Notes: generated by a model not told the origin, from the letters alone. Counted from the stretch's first letter, positions 25,273-33,320 are shown. The stretch is DNA of 56,799 nucleotides from Thermoplasmata archaeon (GCA_030037815.1 JASHPZ010000017.1:1-56799), one strand, 5' to 3'. A program made the numbers and translations.

Positions 25273-25390
25273 CGCCGAGGGGGAGAATCTCCGCCGCGAC
25301 GGGACGGCCGTCCGCGGCGTTTGAACTCCCGAGGCGTATTCCGCCACGAGCTTTCCAGACTCGCGCCGTACCGGACTGAGCCACCTCGGC
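25273..25390 (-). tRNA. tRNA-Ser(GGA) with a T-loop intron
   Basis: The minus strand folds as a class II tRNA. The 7-bp acceptor GCCGAGG/CCTCGGC is perfect, with G73 as expected for serine. The D-arm has 3 bp, and the anticodon arm CGAGT-CTGGAAA-GCTCG gives anticodon GGA. The long variable arm is GGCG-GAATA-CGCC. The T-stem GGGAG/CTCCC is perfect, but the T-loop is interrupted by 33 nt (25287-25319). Removing it leaves TTCAAAT and an 85-nt tRNA, exactly the size expected. CCA is not encoded. Fold and size were checked by hand. Confidence 0.9.
25287..25319 (-). other. 33-nt intron in tRNA-Ser at position 59/60
   Basis: The insertion forms its own hairpin (CGCCGCG pairing with CGCGGCG). Next to the T-stem, 3-nt unpaired stretches flank a short helix formed by TTC of the T-loop and GAG near the intron's 3' end, resembling the bulge-helix-bulge motif cut by the archaeal splicing endonuclease. 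The exact cut sites are inferred from restoring a 7-nt T-loop. Confidence 0.8.
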
Positions 25391-25420
25391 ACGCCCGGTG
25401 CGATTGGACGGCGCGTGCGC

Positions 25421-25430
25421 CATAAGCTTA
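25421..25430 (-). promoter_or_regulatory. TATA box of tRNA-Ser gene
   Basis: The minus strand reads TAAGCTTATG 31-40 nt before the first tRNA base, consistent with a short 5' leader removed by RNase P. Confidence 0.5.
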
Positions 25431-25451
25431 GCGGCGGGACGGCGGCGCCCG

Positions 25452-25691
25452 TCAGTCCCGGAGGGGGTACCAGCGGCAGTTCGCGCAGCCGACGCCGCGG
25501 TCCTCGCCGGGGATCGGGACGCCGCAGCTGGGGCACGGCGTCGGGCTCGCGACCGAGAGCACGAGGCAGTCGAAGCAGCTTCCGCCGCGTCGGTCCTCGG
25601 GCAGAAGGACGATCTCCTTGCCGCAGAAGAGACAGCGGGACCACCGGTCGTCGGGCGACGGGAATCCACGGTTGTCCGCGAACAAAAGCAT
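25452..25691 (-). CDS. Small double zinc-ribbon protein
   Basis: A 79-residue protein with cysteine pairs CLFCGKE, CFDC, CPSCGVP and CANC, enough for two zinc sites. The middle is LLPEDRRGGS and the end WYPLRD. Such rubredoxin/zinc-ribbon proteins bind nucleic acid or protein partners; no specific function is assigned. The frame is open to an ATG at 25721, but that lies in the TATA-like stretch GTCTTATGTAC (about 25719-25729), so the ATG at 25689-25691 is preferred. Confidence 0.72.
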   Translation of the reverse strand: MLLFADNRGFPSPDDRWSRCLFCGKEIVLLPEDRRGGSCFDCLVLSVASPTPCPSCGVPIPGEDRGVGCANCRWYPLRD

Positions 25692-25776
25692 CGGGCGGCC
25701 ACCACGAGCCGGGCGGTACATAAGACCTCGCGCGTCGGCCCGCGTTCCGGCGGCCGAGAACGCCGGATAGACGTCG

Positions 25777-26523
25777 TTACGGCTCCTTCCAGCGGGCCTT
25801 CACCGCCGCGATCAGGAACAGCGCGGCCGTGAACGTGACGAGGACGGTCCAGTCGAGGAGCGCCTGGCCGGTCGAGAGCGGCTGGAGGCCGGTCGCCCCC
25901 TGCGCGAGGCTCGCCGCGTAGGTCGTCGGCGAGAACCGCGCGATCACCTGCGCCCACCCGGGCAGCGCCGAGAGCGGGTAGTAGACGGGCGGCAAGACGG
26001 TGAGCCCGAGCGAGATCAGCGGGCTGAACATGAACGTCTCGCGCACGTCCTCGAAGTAGGTCGCGAGCGTGAACGCGAGGGCCGTCGCGAACCCCCAGAC
26101 GAGCAGCATCACCCCGGCGAGGACGACGCACGCCTCGGCGCTCGCGAGCCCGTCCGCGGCGAGGATCACGACGAACACGCCGATCCCGGGCAACGAGTAG
26201 ACGAGCTCGGAGAACGCCATGCCGGCGACGTACACCGGCGCCTCCACCGGCGAGGCGACGACGACGTCCTGGAACTTCAGGTCGTGCCGGTAGTGGGTGA
26301 GGTCCGACTGGAGGCCGGTGCCGACCGACAGCATCGTCAGCACCATCCCGCCGGTGACGCCGTAGGCGAGCAGCGAGCCGTGCGAGATCACGGTGATGAA
26401 GAACAGGAACGAGAGCGGCGAGGCGAGCAGGTTCAGGAGGTAGAGCGGCTGCGTCCGGATCGGGATGATGCCGTTCAGCTGGACGAGCGTCAGGAGCGAA
26501 CGCAGGCGGTGGCGCTCGCTCAC
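25777..26523 (-). CDS. ABC-2 type transporter permease
   Basis: A 248-residue membrane protein with six hydrophobic segments, including LYLLNLLASPLSFLFFITVI, VYSLPGIGVFVVILAADGL, CVVLAGVMLLVWGFATALAFTLATYFEDVRE and the final WTVLVTFTAALFLIAAV. The stretch TFMFSPLISLGLTVLPPVYYPLSALPGW is typical of ABC-2 exporters. It forms the channel for the ATPase encoded just before it; the GTG start overlaps that gene's stop as GTGA. Cargo (drug, lipid, polysaccharide or peptide) is unknown. Confidence 0.88.
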   Translation of the reverse strand: MSERHRLRSLLTLVQLNGIIPIRTQPLYLLNLLASPLSFLFFITVISHGSLLAYGVTGGMVLTMLSVGTGLQSDLTHYRHDLKFQDVVVASPVEAPVYVAGMAFSELVYSLPGIGVFVVILAADGLASAEACVVLAGVMLLVWGFATALAFTLATYFEDVRETFMFSPLISLGLTVLPPVYYPLSALPGWAQVIARFSPTTYAASLAQGATGLQPLSTGQALLDWTVLVTFTAALFLIAAVKARWKEP

Positions 26524-27467
26524 GCCGCCTCCTCCGCGGTCTCCGCGTCGCCGTCCGAGTCGATCGACTTCCCGACGACGTCGAGGAAGATGTCCTCGAG
26601 GCTCACCGGTCCCATCGAGAGCCGCGCGCCGCGCTCGAGCGCGACCTTCGCCAAGTCGCGCGCCTCGGCTTCGCGCGTGAACACGAGGTAGCCGCCCTCG
26701 ACGTCCGACACCTGCCCGTACGACTCGAGCTCGGCGTGGGTGAACCCGCCCTGGAGCGTGACGCGGTACGGGTACCGCACCCGGCCCCGGAGGTCGCCCG
26801 GCGACCCCTCGAGGACGAGCTGCCCCCGTTCGATCAGCGCGAGGCGCCCCGACAATTGCTCCGCCTCGTCGAGGTAGTGGGTCGTCAGGACGATCGTGCG
26901 GTGCTCGCGGCTCGCGCGGCGGATCGCCTGCCACACCTCACGGCGGGCGATCGGGTCGAGCCCCGTGGTCGGCTCGTCGAGGAACATCACGTCGGCGTCC
27001 GACGCGAGCACCATCGCGCAGAGCGTCCGCCGGCGGAGCCCGCCGGAGAGGCGGGAGACGAGCCGCTTCGCGTACTCGGTGAGCGACAGCTCGTCGAGGG
27101 CGGCCTTCGTCCGCCGGCGCGCCTCGGCCGGCTCGAGCCCGCGCATCTTGAGGTAGAGGTAGATGACCTCCTCGACGCGGAGGAAGTAGAGCGGCCGCGA
27201 CTCCTGCGGGACGCACGCAATCCGCGCGCGGATCTTCCGCTCGCCGCCCTGGACGTTCTCGCCGAGCACGTCGAGCCGCCCTGACGTCGGCTCGAGCTGG
27301 GTCGCGGCGATCCGGATGAACGTCGTCTTGCCGGCGCCGTTCCGTCCGATCAGCCCGTAGACGCCGCCGGTCGGGACGTCCAGGGAGAGCCCGTCCAGGG
27401 CCGGGACGCCCTTGACCGAGTGACGGTAGACCTTGCCGAGGCGCTCGGCGTGGATCGCGCTGCCCAT
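26520..27467 (-). CDS. ABC transporter ATP-binding protein (ABC-2 exporter)
   Basis: A 315-residue ATPase of the DrrA/CcmA exporter type. Walker A is GRNGAGKTT (about residues 41-49), the Q-loop VPQES, signature LSGGLRRR, Walker B VMFLDEPTTGLD and the H-loop THYLDEAE. A C-terminal region of about 90 residues after the core (GRVRYPYRVTLQGGFTHAELESYGQV) is a regulatory domain seen in this subfamily. It powers the permease encoded downstream. A TATA-like GTTAAGAACC at 27491-27500 lies 24-33 nt upstream. Confidence 0.92.
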   Translation of the reverse strand: MGSAIHAERLGKVYRHSVKGVPALDGLSLDVPTGGVYGLIGRNGAGKTTFIRIAATQLEPTSGRLDVLGENVQGGERKIRARIACVPQESRPLYFLRVEEVIYLYLKMRGLEPAEARRRTKAALDELSLTEYAKRLVSRLSGGLRRRTLCAMVLASDADVMFLDEPTTGLDPIARREVWQAIRRASREHRTIVLTTHYLDEAEQLSGRLALIERGQLVLEGSPGDLRGRVRYPYRVTLQGGFTHAELESYGQVSDVEGGYLVFTREAEARDLAKVALERGARLSMGPVSLEDIFLDVVGKSIDSDGDAETAEEAA

Positions 27468-27515
27468 TGAGGGCTCGGGGAACGGGGCGCGGTTCTTAAC
27501 GCCGGCCCGCCCGCG

Positions 27516-28583
27516 TCAGCTCAGGACCTCGGCGAGGCGACCGGTCGCGCGGGCGTGCTTGACCTCGCGCGCGATCCGCCGGCCGGTCGACAGACCCGGC
27601 TCCTTGAGGTCGGAGTACGGGCTCCCCGAGATGAACAGGTTCGTCCCGGCCACGATCCGGGTCGACACCTCGAACACCTTGAACTCGAGGTCCTCCGTCA
27701 TGATCCCCTCGACGCAGAACGGTCCGACCATCCCGCCGAACAGCTCGATCGACCGCTCGACGATCCGCGCCGCGACGTCGAACGCCTTCGGGAGCAGCGA
27801 CTCGCGCAGGATGACCGGCACGTTCCCCGTCACGACGAACGTCGGGCGGAGTCCGGCCTTGAGGAGCTCCTCCTGCGCGCCGAGCTTGTAGAGCTCGTCG
27901 ATGTTCGCCTCGTCCCGCCGGTCCATCCCGAGCAGCTCGAGGGAGCCGCTCCCGCACCGGTAGCCGCCGTCGGTGATCGGCGAGTAGAAGAAGTGCATGT
28001 AGTAGCGGGTGCCGAGCACGTACTCCTGGATGACGTAGGGGCCGGTCGGCGTGAAGTCGGCGAGCGCCTCGCGGTTCTTGGCGAGGAAGAATCCCTTCCC
28101 GCCCTTCGCCCCGTAGTACTTCACGATCACCGGGCCGTCCACTTCGCTCTCGTCCTCGTACCGGTCCGGCATCGGAACGCCGGCCGACTCGAGCCAGTCC
28201 CGCTCCTTCCGCCGGTCGGACTCCCACCCGAGGACCGCGCGGTTGCCGAAGACGGGGACGTCGAGCGCGGCGAACTTCTCCGGACCGAGGTACTCCACGA
28301 ACGACCCGTGGGGGACGAGGATCGCGCCGGCCTCGCGGAGCGGGGCGACCAGGGTCGGCAGGTCCGCGACCTTCGGGACCGAGAGGAACCGGTCCGGCTT
28401 TGCGAGCGGGAAGGCGTCGTAGAACCGCTGCGGGGGCCCCACGCAGATCCCGATCGGGCTCAGGCCTTCGGCCCGCGCCCCGTGGAAGATCTGGAGCGAA
28501 GAGTGGGAACAGAGGGTCGCGATCGCGGGCGTCCGGCCCTCGAGCGGCTGGAGACGGGCGGCGTCCGAAAGGGCTTGCCCCAT
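27516..28583 (-). CDS. purP: Formate-dependent AICAR formylating enzyme PurP
   Basis: A 355-residue ATP-grasp ligase, the archaeal route for the ninth step of purine synthesis (AICAR + formate + ATP to FAICAR). The N-terminus TLCSHSSLQIFHGARAEG is diagnostic, followed by PHGSFVEYLG, VFGNRAVLGWESDRRKE, VIVKYYGAKGGKGFFLA and FEVSTRIVAGTNLF with the catalytic ATP-grasp residues. The start ATG at 28581-28583 follows a TATA-like GGCTATGATG at 28603-28612. Full length and single copy. Confidence 0.95.
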   Translation of the reverse strand: MGQALSDAARLQPLEGRTPAIATLCSHSSLQIFHGARAEGLSPIGICVGPPQRFYDAFPLAKPDRFLSVPKVADLPTLVAPLREAGAILVPHGSFVEYLGPEKFAALDVPVFGNRAVLGWESDRRKERDWLESAGVPMPDRYEDESEVDGPVIVKYYGAKGGKGFFLAKNREALADFTPTGPYVIQEYVLGTRYYMHFFYSPITDGGYRCGSGSLELLGMDRRDEANIDELYKLGAQEELLKAGLRPTFVVTGNVPVILRESLLPKAFDVAARIVERSIELFGGMVGPFCVEGIMTEDLEFKVFEVSTRIVAGTNLFISGSPYSDLKEPGLSTGRRIAREVKHARATGRLAEVLS

Positions 28584-28635
28584 AGGGGGTCGTACTGGGT
28601 GACCATCATAGCCTTTGCGCGACGGCCGGGCCGCG

Positions 28636-29838
28636 TCACGGCTCCCGGCCGGCGCCCTCGAGCTCCCAGTACCACTTGACCCGCCGCGACCCGGTCTCGG
28701 CGATCCGACGCCGCACTTCCGCCGGGATGCGGGGGTCGCGGAGCACCTTGCGGACTTCGTCGGCCGAGCCCCGCGGCACCCGCTCGGTGATCCCCGCGCT
28801 CTCGAGGTGCGGCCGGAGGGCGTCCAGCGAGTACTGCCACGCCTCCTCGCGCCGGCGGATCGCGGTCGCGTGGGAGCCCGGGATGCGGTGGACTCCGAGC
28901 GACTCCGCGGCGTGGTGGAGCTCCTCGGCGGTCTGGCGCAGCTCGTGCTCGAGCCGATGCTCCTCCGACCGGAGCGTCTCGAACCGGTCGACCAGCGCGA
29001 CCAGACGCTGCTCCTCGGGGGCCGGGACCTCGCGGAACTCGGGACACCGCGCGCGGAAGTCGCAGCGGGCGCACTGCCGGCCCGGCGTCGGGTCGAACGC
29101 CTGGGCGCGGATGCCGTCCGAGACCGAGCCGAGGCGGTCGTGCAGCCGGTCGAGCGCGTCCACCGTCCGCGGCGCCGTCCGGTGGGGGGTGAGCGAGCGG
29201 AGGTGGTAGAGCGTGAGCCGCTCGACCGGCTCGGCGTAGTTGGTCTGGACGAGGACCTGGTAGATCGACAGTTGGTCGGACGCCTTCGCGTCGTCGCCCG
29301 ACAGTTCGCGCGACGTCTTGTAGTCGACGACGTCGAGTCCCCCCGACTCGGTCCGGTCGATGCGGTCGATGTAGCCGTGGATCGGGATGCCGTCCCAGCG
29401 GGCTTCGAGATGCTCTTCGACGGCGACGGGCCGCGGCGGGTCGTTCACGAGCCGTTGGTAGTAGCGGAGCAGGAGGTCCTTCCCGAGCGCGCGGTAGCGG
29501 GCCTCTTCCTCGGCCGAGGTGTACCCCTCGCTCGTCCAGCTCTTCTCGTAGACCGCGAGGAGCTCCTCACGGTTCAGCGCCGGGTGGACGGCGGGGGTGT
29601 GCGACCCCGCGTGCCAGTCGTCCAGCGTCCGCTGGGACTCCCCGGTGGCGAGCCGACGGGTCCCCGGGACCACGTACGGTCGGACGAGCTCCTCGAGGAC
29701 GGAGTGGATGACGCGTCCGAAGCTGAAGTACCCCCGCGGGGCCTCGGGGAGGCGGTCGACGTAGAGGAACTTCCAGCGCAGCGGGCACTCGAGGTACGTG
29801 TGGTACGACGAGTAGCTCAGCGCCTGGACCGCGGCCAC
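28636..29838 (-). CDS. RecB/Cas4-like PD-(D/E)XK exonuclease
   Basis: A 400-residue protein. The nuclease domain (about 1-270) begins SYSSYHTYLECPLRWKF with the first iron-sulfur Cys (about residue 18), has HSVLEELV, GYIDRIDR and VVDYKTS (the active-site Asp, Asp and Lys), QLSIYQV, and ends CARCDFRARC with the other cluster cysteines. Unlike the protein at 18637-20007 it keeps the canonical Cys pattern. The C-terminal 130 residues form a helical, coiled-coil-rich domain (EEHRLEHELRQTAEELHHAAE). A role in DNA end processing or repair is likely. Start GTG at 29836-29838, with a TATA-like element at about 29859-29868. Confidence 0.88.
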   Translation of the reverse strand: MAAVQALSYSSYHTYLECPLRWKFLYVDRLPEAPRGYFSFGRVIHSVLEELVRPYVVPGTRRLATGESQRTLDDWHAGSHTPAVHPALNREELLAVYEKSWTSEGYTSAEEEARYRALGKDLLLRYYQRLVNDPPRPVAVEEHLEARWDGIPIHGYIDRIDRTESGGLDVVDYKTSRELSGDDAKASDQLSIYQVLVQTNYAEPVERLTLYHLRSLTPHRTAPRTVDALDRLHDRLGSVSDGIRAQAFDPTPGRQCARCDFRARCPEFREVPAPEEQRLVALVDRFETLRSEEHRLEHELRQTAEELHHAAESLGVHRIPGSHATAIRRREEAWQYSLDALRPHLESAGITERVPRGSADEVRKVLRDPRIPAEVRRRIAETGSRRVKWYWELEGAGREP

Positions 29839-29916
29839 GGGCGTGGGAGGACCGGTCGGGCTAAGCGTTTCGCCCCCGCACCGGAGGAAAGGGTTCGCCC
29901 ACGACGACCGGGGGCC

Positions 29917-31020
29917 CTAGTGGCCGGCGGCCGCGGCGTCCACGGCGATCTTCTCGTCCGACTCGGACGGGAGGACGCCGCGCGCCTGCGGGTTGGTCAG
30001 GTTCTTCGGCAGCCCGAGGAGGTCCAGGAGCTCCTTGTAGTGGTTCCGGATCGTCACCGGCGTGACGTTCGCCACCGCCGCGATCCGGTCCTGGCTGCGC
30101 GGCTCCCCCATCAGGTTCGACGCGATGTAGATGATCGTCGCGAGGATCCCGTTCGGAAGCACGCCGCTGGTCGAGTAGACCTGCTCGACCTGCTCGAGCA
30201 GCGAGAGGACCTTCTGGCGGACCTCCTTCGAGAGGTTCAAGTCCTGCGTGAACCGGACGAGGTAGTCCCGCGGCTCGACCGGCTTCAGCCCGAGCTTGAG
30301 CTCGCGCGCGAGCAGCGTGTACGCCCGGCCGACCTCGATCTTGGTCGCCTTCGAGTGGGCGATGATCTCCTTCATCGTCCGCGGGACATGGCACTGCCGG
30401 CACGCCGCGTAGACGCTCGCGGCGACCAGCGCGACGATCTTCTTGCCGCGGGTCGCCTTGTGCTCGAGCGCCCGTCGGTAGATGTAGGTCGCGGATTCCT
30501 TGACCTCCCGCGAGAGGCCGAGGACCCCCGCCAGCCGGTTCAGCTCGCCGAGCGCGACCACGAGGTTGCGCTGATGCGTGCGAGCCGCCCGCAAGCGGTG
30601 GTTCAACTTGCGCAGGTGGTAGAACTTGAGGGACGTGTTCCGCGAGAGCGAGTTCCCCTGGAAGTCGCGGGTCGGGACGCCGATCTCGCTGAAGAGACCC
30701 TTGTCCGGCATCAACGGCGAGATGACCGGTCCCCAGCCGCGGGCCTCGCGGCCCGTGTCGTCCTTCGTGCCCCGCTGGCCGCGGTCGCTCACGAGGGCGC
30801 TCTGGTCGACCACGAGCCCGCAGTCGGCGCAGACGATCTCGCCGCGGATCTCGTCGCGGATCAGGTGGGTGGAGCCGCAGTTCGGACAGACGTCCGACTC
30901 GGGCGCGGCCGGTGGTGCGACCGTCGGAGCGACCGGGGCCGCGGGGCGGGGGGCGGCAGCGACCTTCGGCTTCGGAGAACGCGGGCGGGAAGACACCGAG
31001 GAGGCAGTAGTGGTCTTCAT
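29917..31020 (-). CDS. tfb: Transcription initiation factor B (TFIIB homologue)
   Basis: A 367-residue TFB that bridges TBP, the BRE and RNA polymerase. The zinc ribbon is CPNCGS and CADCGLVV (about residues 45-67). The linker/B-finger is RGWGPVISPLMPDKGLFSEIG, followed by two cyclin folds (VALVAASVYAACRQCHVPRTMKEI and ILATIIYIASNLMGEPRSQDRIAAVANVTPVTIRNHYKEL). A 40-residue Pro/Ala/Lys-rich N-terminal extension precedes the ribbon and is longer than usual. It has its own strong promoter. Confidence 0.95.
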   Translation of the reverse strand: MKTTTASSVSSRPRSPKPKVAAAPRPAAPVAPTVAPPAAPESDVCPNCGSTHLIRDEIRGEIVCADCGLVVDQSALVSDRGQRGTKDDTGREARGWGPVISPLMPDKGLFSEIGVPTRDFQGNSLSRNTSLKFYHLRKLNHRLRAARTHQRNLVVALGELNRLAGVLGLSREVKESATYIYRRALEHKATRGKKIVALVAASVYAACRQCHVPRTMKEIIAHSKATKIEVGRAYTLLARELKLGLKPVEPRDYLVRFTQDLNLSKEVRQKVLSLLEQVEQVYSTSGVLPNGILATIIYIASNLMGEPRSQDRIAAVANVTPVTIRNHYKELLDLLGLPKNLTNPQARGVLPSESDEKIAVDAAAAGH

Positions 31021-31050
31021 ATCTTGTACGGGCCCCTAACCGAAGGCTCG

Positions 31051-31060
31051 TATTTATAGC
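31051..31060 (-). promoter_or_regulatory. TATA box of tfb
   Basis: The minus strand reads GCTATAAATA 31-40 nt before the tfb ATG, a strong match to the archaeal consensus. Confidence 0.7.
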
Positions 31061-31099
31061 CTTGTGCGGCGAATGTTGCGTTTGTCGGCTACATTTGTT

Positions 31100-31113
31100 A
31101 CACCGTGCGGTGT
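31100..31113. promoter_or_regulatory. Inverted repeat upstream of tfb promoter
   Basis: ACACCG-TG-CGGTGT has perfect 6-bp arms about 40-53 bp upstream of the tfb TATA box. It sits in the 180-bp stretch between tfb and the MEDS gene. It may be an activator or repressor site. Confidence 0.35.
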
Positions 31114-31201
31114 CGTAGCACGCCTGACGGAGGACTCCCGCGCGTGACGGATAACCGGAGGCTACGCGCGGGGCGGTGCTCGACGGCCGGAACGGCCCCG
31201 C

Positions 31202-31927
31202 CTACCAGTTGGCGGTGCCGCGCTCGCCCCAGGCGCGAATGATCTCCTCGCCCGACGGGGCGAGACGGAACGCGCCCGTGTTCGCGTCCACGCTGACGTG
31301 GCCCTTCTCGACCGCCCAGCGGTACGTGCGGTCGAGCGACTCGGGGAGTTCGTGCGAGCTCGGGAAGATGAACAGCTCGAGCAGCTGGGCCGCTTCCTCG
31401 GTGCAGTCGGAGAGGATGACGTGGGAGTGGTGGGCGCCGAGCTGGCGCATCACCTCCGGCGCGAGGTCGGGCGGGACGGCCCGGAGGTCGTACGGGCAGA
31501 TGAACCGGGACTTCGACCGCGGCTGGCGCTCGAACCAGTCCTCGTACTCGAGGTGGTCGGGGATGTTCGGGGGCGCCCAGTAGGCCGTGATCGTCCCGCC
31601 GCCGGCGGTGACCCCTTCGGGGTGGGCGACGAGGAACTCCTCGACGAGCGGCACCGGGCGCAACCGGCCGTCCACTTCGTGGACCTGCTCGGTCGGGAGG
31701 ACCGCGACGCAGCCGACGTGCGCCGGCGCGTGCTGGCCCGCGGCCTGCGCGTAGAAGGCGGCCGTCGCGCTGTCCTTCACCCAGAACCGCGCGCGCTGCC
31801 CGCGCGGGGTTCCGGCGAGAAAGCTCGCGGCGTGCTGGGCGGCCTCGCCGTCCGTCGAGTGGAAGGAGACGCCGTGGGAACCGAGGGGCAGCTCGCTCGG
31901 CGAGGCGAGCAATTGGGGCGCTCGCAT
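31202..31927 (-). CDS. MEDS-domain (DcmR-type sensory) protein
   Basis: A 241-residue protein resembling the MEDS (methanogen/methylotroph DcmR sensory) domain. The N-terminus LPLGSHGVSFHSTDGEAAQHAASFL corresponds to the domain's G-x-H-x-x-x-F start; GQRARFWVKD, RFICPYDL and HHSHVILSD are later matching parts. MEDS domains sense small molecules and often sit with regulators. The C-terminal 50 residues (LDRTYRWAVEKGHVSVDANTG) may be a winged-helix-like piece. A palindrome over its transcription start suggests autoregulation. Identification is by remembered pattern. Confidence 0.68.
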   Translation of the reverse strand: MRAPQLLASPSELPLGSHGVSFHSTDGEAAQHAASFLAGTPRGQRARFWVKDSATAAFYAQAAGQHAPAHVGCVAVLPTEQVHEVDGRLRPVPLVEEFLVAHPEGVTAGGGTITAYWAPPNIPDHLEYEDWFERQPRSKSRFICPYDLRAVPPDLAPEVMRQLGAHHSHVILSDCTEEAAQLLELFIFPSSHELPESLDRTYRWAVEKGHVSVDANTGAFRLAPSGEEIIRAWGERGTANW

Positions 31928-31928
31928 T

Positions 31929-31942
31929 GCGGAGTACTCCGC
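31929..31942. promoter_or_regulatory. 14-bp perfect palindrome at start of MEDS gene
   Basis: GCGGAGTACTCCGC reads the same on both strands. It lies between the TATA box and the start codon, over the expected transcription start, a place where bound protein would block polymerase. Confidence 0.5.
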
Positions 31943-31950
31943 TCGCCTGC

Positions 31951-31960
31951 ATTATAAACC
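31951..31960 (-). promoter_or_regulatory. TATA box of MEDS gene
   Basis: The minus strand reads GGTTTATAAT 24-33 nt before the ATG. A second inverted repeat, CTCAA-AA-TTGAG, lies just upstream at about 31964-31975, in the BRE region. Confidence 0.65.
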
Positions 31961-32024
31961 CTACTCAAAATTGAGGCGGACTGCGGCGAGCCGAACTACG
32001 CGAGTCGGGCCCGCCGGCGCCCGT

Positions 32025-33299
32025 TCACGCGGGGGACGCCACGAACACGCAGCCGCGGGTCGCGTGCTTGGTCGGGTCCGGCTTCGAGACCTCCCAGCGG
32101 CGGCCGAGCCGGGTCTCGAGCACGGTCCGGAGCAGCTGGGGGCACATCACGCGCCCGATCTCGGGCGAGTCGGTTGTGCACGCGAAGCAACCGGTCACCT
32201 GCAGCGTGAGCGGCTTCTCCTTCACCATCGTAAGACGGCCCATCGTGTGCGCCTCGTAGTAGCGGGCGAGCGACCGGGCGACCTCGGCCGGCGTCCGCCC
32301 GGTGACGTCCTCCGCGACCTCGCGGCCGAGCTGCCGGCCGATCGTCTCGATCATCTCGGGCAGGTGGAACTGGAACTCGCGGACCCCGGTCGCGCGCATC
32401 CCGAGCTTGGCGATCTCCTTGAGCCGCTGGAACGGCACCGCCTCCTTCCCGGCGACGACCGGAAGAACCGCCGCGGGGGCGGTCTCGAGCTCGACGAACC
32501 GCTCGTCGGCCCGCCCCCCGGGCGTCCACAGGCGTCGGTGGTAGTCGCGGGCCAGTTGGATGAAGGCGGGCGCGGACGACCACAGCGCGACCTGTTCGTC
32601 GCCCGACGGCTCGATCGGCTCCTCGCCCGACACGAACACGAGCGCGCCCGTGCGGTCGACCACGAGCGTCCGGTTGACGACCGGGCCGGCCGAGTGGCGG
32701 AGCTCGCAGAACGCCGCGAAGTGTTTCGCCGCGGCGAGCGTCGTCGGGTAGACCTCGGTGACGACCCGCACCTTGACGCCGCGCTCGGCGGCGTCGCGGA
32801 GCGCCCGGTCGACCCCGCCCTCGATCAGTCCCGAAAGGCCGGGCCCGCTCGTGCTCAGGAGGATGCGCCGCTCCGCGGTCCCGATCCGCTTGCGCAGGAA
32901 GCGACGGACCGTCTCCCGCCCCTCGAGCACGGCGAACTTGCGGGGGTCCCGCTCGTCGAGCTCGGTCCGGCTCTCTTCCCAGTCGGCCAGCACGCGGTCG
33001 CGGCTCTCCTCCAGCCGCCGCACCCGTTCCGAGGCGCGGTGAATGAACCGGTCCACCAGTTCCCCGGGGGGGAGCGCCTCGAACCGTTGCGGTCGGCTCG
33101 TGGTCGCCCGGAGGAGGCCCTCCTGCGAGAGCAGCTTGATCGTGCGGTACGCCTCGACCCGATGGAGCGCCGACAGGCGCGCGAGCTCGCTCGCGGTCTG
33201 CGGACCGGCGCGGCAGGCCGCCAGGTAGACCCGGGCGCCTTTCTCCGGGATGCCGTGCTCGCCGAGGAGGTCGAGCAGGCCAGAACCGGGCCGCCCCAC
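32025..33299 (-). CDS. TrmB-family transcriptional regulator
   Basis: A 424-residue regulator. Residues about 1-80 form the TrmB winged helix (LGEHGIPEKGARVYLAACRAGPQTASELARLSALHRVEAYRTIKLL), followed by a helical linker (FIHRASERVRRLEESRDRVLADW) and the phospholipase D-like sugar/ligand domain. About 130 extra residues at the C-terminus contain Cys residues in CFACTT, MCPQLL and GCVFVA; they somewhat resemble V4R-type domains but I cannot confirm it. It probably represses or activates sugar-related genes. GTG start at 33297-33299, 22-31 nt after TATA element GGCTTTTATC. Confidence 0.85.
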   Translation of the reverse strand: MGRPGSGLLDLLGEHGIPEKGARVYLAACRAGPQTASELARLSALHRVEAYRTIKLLSQEGLLRATTSRPQRFEALPPGELVDRFIHRASERVRRLEESRDRVLADWEESRTELDERDPRKFAVLEGRETVRRFLRKRIGTAERRILLSTSGPGLSGLIEGGVDRALRDAAERGVKVRVVTEVYPTTLAAAKHFAAFCELRHSAGPVVNRTLVVDRTGALVFVSGEEPIEPSGDEQVALWSSAPAFIQLARDYHRRLWTPGGRADERFVELETAPAAVLPVVAGKEAVPFQRLKEIAKLGMRATGVREFQFHLPEMIETIGRQLGREVAEDVTGRTPAEVARSLARYYEAHTMGRLTMVKEKPLTLQVTGCFACTTDSPEIGRVMCPQLLRTVLETRLGRRWEVSKPDPTKHATRGCVFVASPA

Positions 33300-33320
33300 G
33301 TCTCCGAAAGGCCCGCGCCC

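Noticed and set aside
25287-25319. Considered as a disruption making the tRNA a pseudogene
   Set aside because: All stems are perfect, the insert forms its own hairpin with flanking bulges, and exact removal restores a normal loop and size. Decay would not give that.
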